Positions 17,157 through 25,053 of a DNA stretch of 64,000 nucleotides are shown one piece after another; the first letter of the stretch is position 1; the number at the start of each line of letters is the position of its first letter. The notes under the pieces are model-generated. The model saw nothing but the letters and a program-made list of their open reading frames with translations. It was not told the DNA's origin and ran no database searches. The DNA is taken from the NCBI RefSeq assembly GCF_003020125.1, contig NZ_PYFW01000008.1, positions 186,001-250,000 on the forward strand. Reading direction: 5' to 3'. A program made the position numbers and the translations under genes. This stretch comes from Bradyrhizobium sp. MOS003. GTDB lineage: Bacteria; Pseudomonadota; Alphaproteobacteria; Rhizobiales; Xanthobacteraceae.

Positions 17157-17518
17157 TGCACGTTTTCGAAGTCCTCGCCGATCCCGTGCGCCGCCGCATC
17201 CTCGAGTTGCTGGCGCGCGGCGAAATGGCGTCCGGTGAGGTCGTCGAAATGATCGGGGCCGAGTTCGGAATCACCCAGGCGGCGGTCTCGCAGCACCTCA
17301 AGGTGCTGCGAGAGAGCGGCTTTGCCAACGTCCGCGCGGAGGCGCAGAGGCGGTTCTATTCGGTCGACGTCGCCGGGCTTCGCGCGGTGGATGCGTGGGT
17401 CGGCCAGTTCCGGAATTTCTGGGAGCCGAAGCTCGACGCGCTGGCAACCGAGATCGCGCGCGGCAAGCGCGAGCGTCGCAACGCGCCGATCACCAAGCGG
17501 CGTGGGAAGCGGGCGTGA
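17156..17518 (+). CDS. ArsR-family winged-helix repressor
   Basis: A 120-residue regulator. The opening MHVFEVLADPVRRRILELLARGEM and the recognition helix ITQAAVSQHLKVLRESGFA are textbook ArsR. The wing is RAEAQRRFYSVD. No metal-binding cysteine cluster is seen, so it belongs to the non-metal branch usually paired with SRPBCC genes. It begins on the last base of the SRPBCC stop codon. In most such pairs the regulator comes first; here it comes second. The basic tail KRRGKRA is an extension. Confidence 0.95.
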   Translation: MHVFEVLADPVRRRILELLARGEMASGEVVEMIGAEFGITQAAVSQHLKVLRESGFANVRAEAQRRFYSVDVAGLRAVDAWVGQFRNFWEPKLDALATEIARGKRERRNAPITKRRGKRA

Positions 17519-17552
17519 GGATGCGGTTCGCAAGGTGGGGCGGCTTCGCCTG

Positions 17553-17693
17553 CTGCCATCCTTGGAGACGCCCGCCGTTGGCGGGCCCTCAGGATGAGGA
17601 CCTGATGTGTGGCACTCGTTGTCAGCGCACTGACGCTGCTTAGCCTCATCCCGATGAGACCGCGAAGCGGGCGTCTCGAAGGACGAGGCGCGC
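17553..17693. repeat. Dispersed intergenic repeat, family B copy 2 (diverged)
   Basis: The left half reads CCTTGGAGACGCCCGCC, a GCCCGCC-GTT-GGCGGGC hairpin, and CCTCAGGATGAGG. After a 50-base unrelated spacer, the right half reads CCTCATCCCGATGAG and GGGCGTCTCGAAGGACGAGG. The AGACGCCCGC / CTCAxxATGAGG phrases link it to the copies at 15838 and 40290. Confidence 0.7.
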
Positions 17694-17746
17694 GCTCAGA
17701 TCGCGCAAGGCGACGTATGCGATAGTCCTCCGCGGGGGCGCGTACA

Positions 17747-18247
17747 TTACGAACTCCGGCCCATCTTCTCGAACTTCTTCACCAGCCGCTCGCGCTTCAG
17801 CCGCGACAGCCGCTGGATCCAGAAGATGCCGTCGAGCTGGTCGATCTCGTGCTGGTGGCAGACGGCGCGCAGGCCGTCCGATTCCTCGCTTCGCACGTTG
17901 CCGTCGAGATCCCAATAGCTGATCCGCACCCGCGCGTGGCGCTGCACCTCGTCCTTGACCCCCGGCATCGAGACGCTGCCTTCGCGGTGGAGGATCATCT
18001 CGGGTGAGGTCCATTCTATGACCGGATTGACGTAGGTGAGGGGGCCATCTTTGGCGTCGAGCTCGAGCACGACGAGCCGCAAGGGCACGCCGATATGCGG
18101 AGCGGTGATGCCGATGCCGGGCGCGGCGCGCATGGTGTCGAGCAGGTCAGCTGCGAGTTCGCGCAAGCCGGCATCGTATGCAGTGACCGGGCGGGCCGGC
18201 ATCGCGAGCCGGCGGTCGGGATAGCGGACGATCGGGCGGATGGTCAT
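17747..18247 (-). CDS. Peptide deformylase homologue with altered active-site motifs
   Basis: A 166-residue protein clearly of the deformylase fold. All three catalytic motifs can be found but are changed. Motif I (GxGxAAxQ) reads GIGITAPHIG at 44-53, with His at the glutamine position. Motif II (EGCLS) reads EGSVS at 89-93, so the metal-binding cysteine is Ser91. Motif III (HExDH) reads HEIDQ at 133-137, so the second metal histidine is Gln137. The first His and the Glu remain. It is therefore unlikely to be a normal deformylase. ATG 18247 follows AGGAGG at five bases; the GTG two codons upstream is rejected. A true deformylase is expected elsewhere in the genome. Confidence 0.88.
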   Translation of the reverse strand: MTIRPIVRYPDRRLAMPARPVTAYDAGLRELAADLLDTMRAAPGIGITAPHIGVPLRLVVLELDAKDGPLTYVNPVIEWTSPEMILHREGSVSMPGVKDEVQRHARVRISYWDLDGNVRSEESDGLRAVCHQHEIDQLDGIFWIQRLSRLKRERLVKKFEKMGRSS

Positions 18248-18296
18248 GCACACCTCCTAGCATTCACGGATCATTGAAGCATCCCGTCTTGACCGT

Positions 18297-18316
18297 TCTA
18301 CCAACTGGAAGGTAGA
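18297..18316. promoter_or_regulatory. Putative TetR operator upstream of the tetR gene
   Basis: Perfect arms TCTACC (18297-18302) and GGTAGA (18311-18316) with 8 bases between, ending 8 bases before the ATG. The half TCTACCAACT is repeated exactly at 18969-18978, upstream of the next gene. Confidence 0.65.
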
Positions 18317-18324
18317 TAGCTGGC

Positions 18325-18909
18325 ATGAGCAACGTTTCCTCCACTGCCGACGACATCCTGGCCTGTGCGCGCTCGCTGATCATTGCCGGCGGCTATAACG
18401 GCTTCAGCTATGCCGACATCGCTGACGTCGTCGGCATTCGCAAGCCGAGCATTCACCATCACTTCGCCAGCAAGGTCGATCTGGTCCGCACGCTGGTGTC
18501 ACGCTATCGCGAGGAGGCGCAGGCAGGATTGGCTGCGCTCGAACGCAACATTCCCGACCCGCGCGATCAGCTCGAAAACTATGTGGCCTATTGGGAGGCG
18601 TGCATCACCGATGCGACAGCTCCTTTCTGCGTCTGTGCGCTGCTGGCGAGCGAGCTTCCAATGCTCCCGGACGAGGTCGCGCTGGAAGTCCGCGCGCATT
18701 TTCGTGCCGTGGCATCCTGGCTGACGGCGGTGCTGGAGCGCGGCAAGCGGAAGGGCCGGCTGCACTTGTCCAGCTCTGCGAAGATCGAGGCTGAAGGCGT
18801 CATGGCGACCGTTCACGGCGCGATGCTGTCATCGCGTGCCTATGGCGATCCCAAGATGTTCGGAGCGATCACCCGGCCGTTGCTGGACCGGCTGTCCATC
18901 AGGCACTGA
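18325..18909 (+). CDS. TetR/AcrR-family regulator
   Basis: A 194-residue repressor. The N-terminal helix-turn-helix is YADIADVVGIRKPSIHHHFASKVDLVRTLV, diagnostic of TetR. The C-terminal ligand domain contains ITDATAPFCVCALLASELPMLP, with two nearby cysteines (FCVC), as in the TetR subgroup with a C-terminal domain found in nemR-like regulators. An operator-like palindrome abuts its start, and a copy of its half-site lies upstream of the membrane protein gene 86 bases downstream, so it probably controls both itself and that gene. Confidence 0.93.
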   Translation: MSNVSSTADDILACARSLIIAGGYNGFSYADIADVVGIRKPSIHHHFASKVDLVRTLVSRYREEAQAGLAALERNIPDPRDQLENYVAYWEACITDATAPFCVCALLASELPMLPDEVALEVRAHFRAVASWLTAVLERGKRKGRLHLSSSAKIEAEGVMATVHGAMLSSRAYGDPKMFGAITRPLLDRLSIRH

Positions 18910-18968
18910 CGGAGATCGCGCGAGCCCGGCGGTGCAGCCGGCCTGCGGCACTGAATCTGAGCCATGAA

Positions 18969-18988
18969 TCTACCAACTAGTAGGAAGT
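18969..18988. promoter_or_regulatory. Putative TetR operator upstream of the DUF308-like gene
   Basis: TCTACCAACT is identical to the left part of the operator at 18297. An AGTAGGAAGT segment follows where a right half-site would lie. It ends 7 bases before the ATG, overlapping any ribosome site. The palindrome itself is weaker (CTAC...GTAG). Confidence 0.55.
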
Positions 18989-18995
18989 ATCTAAC

Positions 18996-19574
18996 ATGAC
19001 AAATCGTGAGACAACCTTGGACATCGCCGACCGCGCGCAATGGCTGAAGCAGTATTACTTCCTGCGGGCGGCGTTTTCGCTGGCCTGGGTCATCGCGGCC
19101 TTGGCCATCGCGCCATCATCGGCAGTCGTCGCCGCGACGCTGCTCGTCGCCTATCCGGCGTGGGATGCCGCCGCCAATTATCTCGACGCGCTCTGGAGCG
19201 GCGGATTGAATCAGAACCGGACGCAGGGCCTGAACGTGCTGGTCAGCCTGCTGACCGCATTCGCGGTCGCACTGGCGCTGCGGGTGAGCATGAACTGGAT
19301 GCTCGGGATCTTCGGCGCCTGGGCGATGTTGTCGGGCTTGTTGCAGCTCGGAACGGCGTTGCGGCGCTGGAAGCTTTACGGCGCGCAATGGGCCATGGTG
19401 CTCAGCGGCGGCCAATCCGCGCTGGCTGGCGGCTTCTTCATCTTTCAGGCCACGATGCCGGCAGTCCCGTCGATCGCGAACGTCGCCGGCTATGCCGCGA
19501 TCGGCGCGGTCTACTTCCTGGTCTCCGCGGTCTGGCTCACGGTCAGCACCTGGCGCCGCAGCGCCGCCGTCTGA
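18996..19574 (+). CDS. DUF308-like polytopic membrane protein
   Basis: A 192-residue inner-membrane protein with about six hydrophobic helices. Its layout of paired helices (FLRAAFSLAWVIAALAI; ATLLVAYPAWDAAANYLDAL; LLTAFAVALAL; ILGIFGAWAMLSG-type segments) resembles the DUF308/HdeD group. Function is unknown; HdeD itself is linked to acid and stress responses, but that cannot be transferred. It follows the TetR gene on the same strand and shares an operator half-site with it, which suggests it is the regulated target. Confidence 0.75.
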   Translation: MTNRETTLDIADRAQWLKQYYFLRAAFSLAWVIAALAIAPSSAVVAATLLVAYPAWDAAANYLDALWSGGLNQNRTQGLNVLVSLLTAFAVALALRVSMNWMLGIFGAWAMLSGLLQLGTALRRWKLYGAQWAMVLSGGQSALAGGFFIFQATMPAVPSIANVAGYAAIGAVYFLVSAVWLTVSTWRRSAAV

Positions 19575-19861
19575 GACCTTGCATCGGACGTTTCATGCGT
19601 CAGAATCGCGCTGAATCGTCCCTGTGCAGGAACCGGCCGTCGGACAAGTGTTTTGCCCGACGGGTCAAATCGCGGCGGGCCGCCTTCGGCTCATCGCCGC
19701 CGCTCGTTAAGTCCTTGATCCAGCAGGGGCCGGCTACTGTGCATGGGGTTGTTTTCGCGAATTTTACTTGGCGGGTCCTGCAAAAACTTGCGTGATCCCT
19801 GTCGGCCGGCGCAGTTCCCATTCGTCTTCCCTTCGGACAAGATTGGATGCGGAGGCCAGAG

Positions 19862-21082
19862 ATGAATTCTTCCACCTATCGCTGGGTGATCGTCGCCGCC
19901 GGCGGCCTGCTCGGCTGCGTCGCCATCGGCGGCATGTTTTCGTTGCCGGTGTTCCTGCAGCCGATCGCCAAGGACACCGGCTGGTCGGTGACCGGCATCT
20001 CCAGCGCGATGACGATCGGCTTCCTGGCAATGGCGTGCACCAGCATGGTCTGGGGCACGCTGTCCGACCGGTTCGGTCCGCTGCCGGTGGTGCTGACGGG
20101 GTCGACGGTGCTGACGCTCAGCCTGTTCGCGGCGAGCCATGCGACCTCCCTGATCGTGTTCCAATTCGTGTTCGGCCTTCTGACCGGTGCCTCCTGCGCG
20201 GCGATCTTCGCGCCGATGATGGCGACCGTGACCGGCTGGTTCGATACCCATCGCAGCCTTGCCGTGTCGCTGGTGTCCGCCGGCATGGGCGTGGCGCCGA
20301 TGACGATGTCGCCGCTCGCGGCCTGGCTGGTCTCGAATCACGACTGGCGCACCTCGATGCAGATCGTGGCTCTGGTGGTCGGCGCCATCATGATCCCGGT
20401 CTCGTTCCTGGTGCGCCGTCCGCCGGCGCTCGCGCAGGCCGCGGCCGCACCGCTGGGCGAGGGGGCCGGGCAGGACGAGATGTCGATGGGCGAGGCGCTG
20501 CGCTCGCCGCAATTCCTGATTCTGCTCGCGACCAACTTCTTCTGCTGCGCCACCCATTCCGGCCCGATCATCCACACCGTCAGCTATGCCGTGAGCTGCG
20601 GCATTCCGCTGGTCGCGGCGGTGACGATCTACAGCATCGAGGGTTTTGCCGGTCTCGGCGGCCGCATCGCCTTCGGCCTGATGGGCGATCGTTTCGGGGC
20701 CAAGCGCGTGCTGGTCTCGGGGCTGTTGCTGCAGGCATTCGGCGCGCTCGCCTACGTCGTCGCCCATCAGCTTGCGACCTTCTACGCCGTCGGCGCCGTG
20801 TTCGGCTTCATCTATGCCGGCACCATGCCGCTCTACGCCGTGCTGATCCGCGAAAACTTTCCGCTCAAGATGATGGGCACGGTGATCGGCGGCACGGCGA
20901 TGGCCGGCAGCCTCGGCATGGCGACGGGCCCGCTCGCCGGCGGCCTGATCTACGACGCCTTCTCCAGCTACGCCTGGCTGTACATTCTTTCCTGGGCGAT
21001 GGGCCTCGGTGCCTTCCTGATGGCGATGACGTTCAAGCCCTTCGCGAAGCCGCAGGTCGCCGTTGCCCCGGCGGCCGCATGA
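19862..21082 (+). CDS. MFS transporter, oxalate/formate-antiporter-like (OFA/MCT) branch
   Basis: A 406-residue major facilitator with 12 helices. The N-terminus STYRWVIVAAGGLLGCVAIGGMFSLPVFLQPI is typical of the OFA/monocarboxylate branch. The loop GTLSDRFGPLPVV matches the conserved inter-helix motif, and GLMGDRFGAKRVL repeats it in the second half. ATG 19862 is preferred over the upstream ATG 19847 because GGAGG lies eight bases before it. About 290 bases with no gene lie upstream. It is convergent with the MarR-GNAT gene. Transport of a small carboxylate is the likely class; the substrate is unknown. Confidence 0.87.
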   Translation: MNSSTYRWVIVAAGGLLGCVAIGGMFSLPVFLQPIAKDTGWSVTGISSAMTIGFLAMACTSMVWGTLSDRFGPLPVVLTGSTVLTLSLFAASHATSLIVFQFVFGLLTGASCAAIFAPMMATVTGWFDTHRSLAVSLVSAGMGVAPMTMSPLAAWLVSNHDWRTSMQIVALVVGAIMIPVSFLVRRPPALAQAAAAPLGEGAGQDEMSMGEALRSPQFLILLATNFFCCATHSGPIIHTVSYAVSCGIPLVAAVTIYSIEGFAGLGGRIAFGLMGDRFGAKRVLVSGLLLQAFGALAYVVAHQLATFYAVGAVFGFIYAGTMPLYAVLIRENFPLKMMGTVIGGTAMAGSLGMATGPLAGGLIYDAFSSYAWLYILSWAMGLGAFLMAMTFKPFAKPQVAVAPAAA

Positions 21083-21091
21083 TCGGAGAAC

Positions 21092-21964
21092 TCAGAGGCG
21101 CTTCTCGAAGAACAGGTCCGGATAAGGGTCGTCGTTGAACCGCGGAATCTCGCGCCAGCCCGTGCTGCGGTAGAGTTGGCCGGCCTCGGGCAGCGCGCTG
21201 TTGGTGTCGAGCCGCAGCAGCGTGATGCCGAGCTCGCGCGCGGCGCTTTCGGCTGCGTCCATCAGCCGCCGGCCGAGCCGCAATCCGCGCGCGGCGGGCG
21301 CGACCCACAGCCGCTTGATCTCGGCATAGCCGTGATCCGTTCCTTTCAGGCCGACGCAGCCGATCGGCAGCGTGTCCGACATCGCGACGATGAAGCTGCC
21401 GCGCGGGCGGCGCATGTCCTTGGCGTCGGGGTCGCGCGACAGCGAGACGTCAAAACCTTGGCTGAAGCGGCGGCCGAGTTCGGCATAATACTCGCCGAGG
21501 CAGTAACGCGCTTGCTCGCTCCGCGGATTCATCTCCTCCAGCGCGATCCGGTCGCGCGTCAAGGTGGAGGCGATCAGGTCCATCGCCACCAGCAGCGCCT
21601 CGGTTTGCGAATGCTGCGCGAGGAAGCCTTCGGCCTGCGTGTTCGACAGCGCCTCGTAGGCCGCAAACTCGCGCCGGCCGGTCCGCGTCAATGTCGCGAC
21701 CCGCCGGCGCGCGTCGCTTTCATGCGTTTCGGTCTCAATCAGTCCTTCGTCCTCGAGGCTGCGCAGGAGACGGCTCATCAATCCGGAATCGAGGCCGAGA
21801 TAATCGCGGATCTCGGCCACGTCCGAACGCCCGTGGCCGATCGCGTTGAGCACCCGCGCCGCGCCGAGCGGCCGGCCGCGCCCCAGGAACGAAGTATCGA
21901 GCGCGCCGACGGCGGATGTGACGGCGCGGTTGAAGCGGCGGACGCGCGAGACGGGGTCGAGCAT
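21092..21964 (-). CDS. MarR-type regulator fused to a GNAT acetyltransferase
   Basis: A 290-residue two-domain protein. Residues about 1-140 are a MarR winged helix: LSRLLRSLEDEGLIETE is the recognition helix and start of the wing, and RRVATLTRTGRREF continues the wing. Residues about 145-290 are a GNAT domain with GCVGLKGTDHGYAEIKRLWV and the acetyl-CoA loop ARGLRLGRRLMDAAE. Such fusions are known in proteobacteria. A 28-base palindrome begins on its start codon, so it probably binds there and controls itself. The divergent acetolactate-synthase-like gene starts 147 bases away and may share control. Confidence 0.92.
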   Translation of the reverse strand: MLDPVSRVRRFNRAVTSAVGALDTSFLGRGRPLGAARVLNAIGHGRSDVAEIRDYLGLDSGLMSRLLRSLEDEGLIETETHESDARRRVATLTRTGRREFAAYEALSNTQAEGFLAQHSQTEALLVAMDLIASTLTRDRIALEEMNPRSEQARYCLGEYYAELGRRFSQGFDVSLSRDPDAKDMRRPRGSFIVAMSDTLPIGCVGLKGTDHGYAEIKRLWVAPAARGLRLGRRLMDAAESAARELGITLLRLDTNSALPEAGQLYRSTGWREIPRFNDDPYPDLFFEKRL

Positions 21965-21990
21965 GATATCTGACTCTAGTCAGATATCAT
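21963..21990. promoter_or_regulatory. 28-base palindrome over the marR-gnat start codon
   Basis: Two perfect 13-base arms, ATGATATCTGACT (21963-21975) and AGTCAGATATCAT (21978-21990), are separated by CT. The left end overlaps the start codon of the minus-strand marR-gnat gene (21962-21964). It is AT-rich in a GC-rich region. A MarR dimer site is the natural reading. Confidence 0.75.
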
Positions 21991-22110
21991 CGTCTGTCAA
22001 TCGAGCGATCAAGCGAACAGTCGCGCTTCTTTGTGAGTTGTGCCGGAGCGGCAGGCCGCTACCATATGCCATCTGCCGTGGAACACGGGAGCCAGAAAAG
22101 CGGAGGCGAC

Positions 22111-23775
22111 ATGAGCGGGCAGGAACGCAAGGCAAAGGGATCGGACCTGTTTGTCGCGGCGCTGGAGAACGAAGGGGTCGATCGCATCTTCGGCGTTCCC
22201 GGCGAGGAGAATCTCGATCTCGTGGAATCGCTGCGCACCTCCAAGATCGAGCTGGTCCTGACCCGTCACGAGCAGGCCGCCGCCTTCATGGCAGCCACGC
22301 ATGGCCGGCTGACCGGCAAGCCCGGCGTTTGTCTGTCCACCCTCGGCCCAGGCGCGCTCAACCTGTCCACCGGCGCGGCCTATGCGCATCTCGGCGCGAT
22401 GCCGATGATCCTGATCACCGGCCAGAAGCCGATCATGAGCAGCCGGCAGGCGCGCTTCCAGATCGTGGACGTGGTCGCGACCATGAAGCCGCTGACGAAG
22501 CTGTCGCGGCAGATCATCAGTGCCTCCAGCATTCCGACCGTGGTGCGCGACGCCTTTCGCGTCGCGATGGAGGAGCGGCCCGGGCCGGTGCATCTCGAAT
22601 TGCCCGAGGACATCGCTGGTGACGAGGTGCCTGATGTCCCCGTGATCCCGGTCCATCCGATCGAAATCCCGGTCGCCCATCGCGCCGCGCTCGACCGCGC
22701 CGCGGAGATGATCCTGGCTGCGAAACACCCGCTGGTGATGATGGGGGCTGCGACCAGCCGGCCGCGTTCGACGCACGGCATATCGAGCTTCGTGCGTCGC
22801 ACCGGCATTCCGTTCTTCACCACGCAGATGGGCAAGGGCACCGTGCCCGGCGGCACAAATCTCTACATGGGCACCGCCGCACTGTCCGAGCGCGACTATG
22901 TCCACGACGCCATCGATGCCGCCGACCTGATCGTCGCGATCGGTCACGACCCGATCGAGAAGCCGCCCTTCATCATGGGGCCGTCGGGGCCGAAGGTCAT
23001 TCACGTCAGCTACACGTCGGCCAGTGTCGAGCAGGTCTATTTTCCGGACGCCGAGGTTGTCGGCGATGTTGGCCCGAGCCTCGAGCTGCTCGCCGACCGG
23101 CTCGAAGGCAAGCTGCCGCAGGCTGCAGCGCTGCTGCCGCTGCGCGAGGAAATCCTGCGCCACATCGCCGACCGCGCCACCGAGGCGCGCTGGCCGCCGA
23201 CGCCGCAGCGCATCGTGCACGACATCCGCCAGGTGATCCCCGAGAACGGCATCGTCGCGCTCGACAACGGCATGTACAAGATCTGGTTCGCGCGCAACTA
23301 CCGCACCCGCGTCGCCAACACGCTGCTGCTCGACAATGCGCTGGCGACCATGGGTGCCGGCCTGCCGTCGGCGATGATGGCCGCGATGCTCTATCCCGAC
23401 CGCCGCGTGCTCGCGGTCGCCGGCGACGGCGGCTTCATGATGAACAGCCAGGAGATGGAGACCGCCATCCGTCTCAAGCTCAACCTCGTCGTGCTGGTGC
23501 TGGAGGACAACGCTTACGGCATGATCCGCTGGAAGCAGGCCGTCGACCATTTCGCCGACTACGGCATGACCTTCGGCAATCCCGACTTTGTTCAGTATGC
23601 GAAGGCATACGGGGCGAAGGGGCATCGGATCGAGAGCATCGACAGTTTTGGCGCCACGCTGGATGCCGCGTTCAAAGAGGGCGGGGTGCATCTGGTCGTG
23701 ATCCCGATCGACTATTCGGAGAACGTGCGGGTGCTGGTCGACGAGCTGCGGGCGCATGAGAAGGCGAAGAGGTGA
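22111..23775 (+). CDS. Thiamine-diphosphate enzyme, acetolactate synthase large-subunit type
   Basis: A 554-residue ThDP enzyme that would condense two pyruvates to 2-acetolactate if it is a true synthase. The PYR domain has the catalytic glutamate in LTRHEQAAAFMAATHGRL and the flavin/central-domain region from about 190. The PP domain has the metal/ThDP motif VAGDGGFMMNSQEMETA ... EDNAYG. No regulatory small subunit lies nearby, so it looks like the catabolic (AlsS-like) or a relaxed-specificity form, not the anabolic IlvB-IlvH pair. ATG 22111 follows CGGAGG; the 26 upstream in-frame codons are rejected. It is divergent from marR-gnat. Confidence 0.88.
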   Translation: MSGQERKAKGSDLFVAALENEGVDRIFGVPGEENLDLVESLRTSKIELVLTRHEQAAAFMAATHGRLTGKPGVCLSTLGPGALNLSTGAAYAHLGAMPMILITGQKPIMSSRQARFQIVDVVATMKPLTKLSRQIISASSIPTVVRDAFRVAMEERPGPVHLELPEDIAGDEVPDVPVIPVHPIEIPVAHRAALDRAAEMILAAKHPLVMMGAATSRPRSTHGISSFVRRTGIPFFTTQMGKGTVPGGTNLYMGTAALSERDYVHDAIDAADLIVAIGHDPIEKPPFIMGPSGPKVIHVSYTSASVEQVYFPDAEVVGDVGPSLELLADRLEGKLPQAAALLPLREEILRHIADRATEARWPPTPQRIVHDIRQVIPENGIVALDNGMYKIWFARNYRTRVANTLLLDNALATMGAGLPSAMMAAMLYPDRRVLAVAGDGGFMMNSQEMETAIRLKLNLVVLVLEDNAYGMIRWKQAVDHFADYGMTFGNPDFVQYAKAYGAKGHRIESIDSFGATLDAAFKEGGVHLVVIPIDYSENVRVLVDELRAHEKAKR

Positions 23776-23785
23776 TGATTGGCTA

Positions 23786-23842
23786 TCATGCCCCGGACGC
23801 GGCGCAGCGCCTCTTGGCGGGCGCTGCAGAGCCGGGTCCATC
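23786..23842. repeat. Dispersed intergenic palindrome, family A-like short copy
   Basis: The sequence reads TCATGCCCCGGACGCGG, GCAGCGC, CTCTTGGCGG, GCGCTGC, then GAGCCGGGTCCAT. The CATGCCCCGG opening matches family A copy 1, and GCAGCGC/GCGCTGC forms an inner hairpin. It lies between the acetolactate synthase and Lin0512 genes. Confidence 0.6.
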
Positions 23843-23943
23843 TACCAGCGAGCCTTATCGCCTGCTGGGACGCGGCAGTGATAACTTGCGCTGCCCTCTC
23901 TGAGCGCCGAAACTGAGTAGCCCACCAACAATAGGAAAAAATC

Positions 23944-24291
23944 ATGACCCGCATTCGCTGCGTTACCGAGATGGGCATGGGCGTCGACGTGCACGGCAGG
24001 GACGCCACCAAAGCGGCCAAACGTGCGGTGTCGGATGCCATCAGGCATTCGAGCCTTGGCTTCTTCCGGATGATCGGCAAGACTGCGAACGACATGTTTG
24101 TCGACGTCACGATCGCGGTGCCCAATCCGGAAGCCGTTGACAAGGAAGCGGTGGCGAAGGAGCTGCCTTACGGCACCGTCACCGTCACCGCGGTCAAGGG
24201 CGGATTGGAAATTCCCTCGGCCACGGAAGTCGCCAACGACCCCATCCTGATCGCGAATGCCGCCGTCATCGTCAGCTTCGAGAAGGACTGA
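23944..24291 (+). CDS. Lin0512-family protein
   Basis: A 115-residue protein of the conserved Lin0512 family. The opening TRIRCVTEMGMGVDVHGRDATKAAKRAVSDAIRHSSL is characteristic: a short strand, then a helix with the HGRDATKAA pattern. FVDVTIAVPNP and TVKGG-type strands follow, giving an alpha/beta fold. Function is unknown in all members I recall. GGAAAAAATC lies before the ATG. The GNAT gene begins four bases after its stop, so the two form an operon. Confidence 0.88.
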   Translation: MTRIRCVTEMGMGVDVHGRDATKAAKRAVSDAIRHSSLGFFRMIGKTANDMFVDVTIAVPNPEAVDKEAVAKELPYGTVTVTAVKGGLEIPSATEVANDPILIANAAVIVSFEKD

Positions 24292-24295
24292 GACG

Positions 24296-24988
24296 GTGTC
24301 CGCCAGCGATGAGGCGCTGCTCGATCGTCCGATCTGGAGCGCTCTGACGACCAGCCATAAACATCTGGCCGAGGGCGGGCCGCGGGCGCTGCGCTATCCC
24401 GTCGACATGACGCCATTCGCAGACATGGCCAACATATCCGAGGCCAGCTTTGCCGCGCTCGGCGATCTCATGTCGGGCTCGCAGGTCGCCGCATTGTTCA
24501 CGCCGGAGCCGGTCGAAATTCCATCCGGATTCAAGGTCGTGATCGCCGGGCCTTGCGAGCAGATGATCGGCTCGCCCGCCGACAGTCCGCTTCGCGATGC
24601 CGAGATCGTCACGCTTGGTGCCAACGACGTTTCAGCGATGATGGCGCTGACGGAACTGACGAAGCCCGGGCCGTTTGCGCGGCGCACCCATGAACTCGGC
24701 ACGTTCCTCGGCATCCGCGCCGGGGACCAGTTGGTCGCGATGACCGGCGAGCGGATGAAGCCGGGCAAGTTCACCGAGATCACGGCCGTGTGCGTGCATC
24801 CCGACCATCGCGGCCGCGGCTATGCGCAGGCGCTGCTCGCGGCGGTGGCGCGCGGGATCGAGGCCCGCGGGGAAATTCCGTTCCTGCACGTGTTTTCCAG
24901 CAACGCGTCGGCGATCGCGCTGTACCAGCGGCAGGGCATGCGCATCCGCCGCTGCCTGCACGTCACCGCGTTCATGAAGCAGCAATAG
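24296..24988 (+). CDS. GNAT-family N-acetyltransferase (FR47-like)
   Basis: A 230-residue acetyltransferase whose catalytic half is C-terminal. The acetyl-CoA loop is VCVHPDHRGRGYAQALLAAV, followed by PFLHVFSSNASAIALYQRQGMRIRR, the usual beta5-helix segment. The N-terminal 120 residues are a divergent half. The start is taken as GTG 24296, four bases after the Lin0512 stop, because the frame's earlier ATG lies inside the preceding gene. It acetylates an unknown amine. Cotranscription with Lin0512 is inferred from spacing. Confidence 0.88.
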   Translation: MSASDEALLDRPIWSALTTSHKHLAEGGPRALRYPVDMTPFADMANISEASFAALGDLMSGSQVAALFTPEPVEIPSGFKVVIAGPCEQMIGSPADSPLRDAEIVTLGANDVSAMMALTELTKPGPFARRTHELGTFLGIRAGDQLVAMTGERMKPGKFTEITAVCVHPDHRGRGYAQALLAAVARGIEARGEIPFLHVFSSNASAIALYQRQGMRIRRCLHVTAFMKQQ

Positions 24989-25053
24989 TCGCTGCGGCCT
25001 TCAATTCCCGCGAAAGCGCGCTATATCCGTCCAAACACAATTGGGGGAGACTG

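Noticed and set aside
17747..18247. Calling this gene def (active peptide deformylase).
   Set aside because: Two metal ligands are replaced (Cys to Ser, His to Gln), so naming it as the functional enzyme would mislead.
22009..23841. 610-codon minus-strand frame over the acetolactate synthase gene.
   Set aside because: The sense strand has a complete ThDP enzyme with all motifs; the antisense product is low-complexity (His, Asp, Arg runs) and extends into a repeat.
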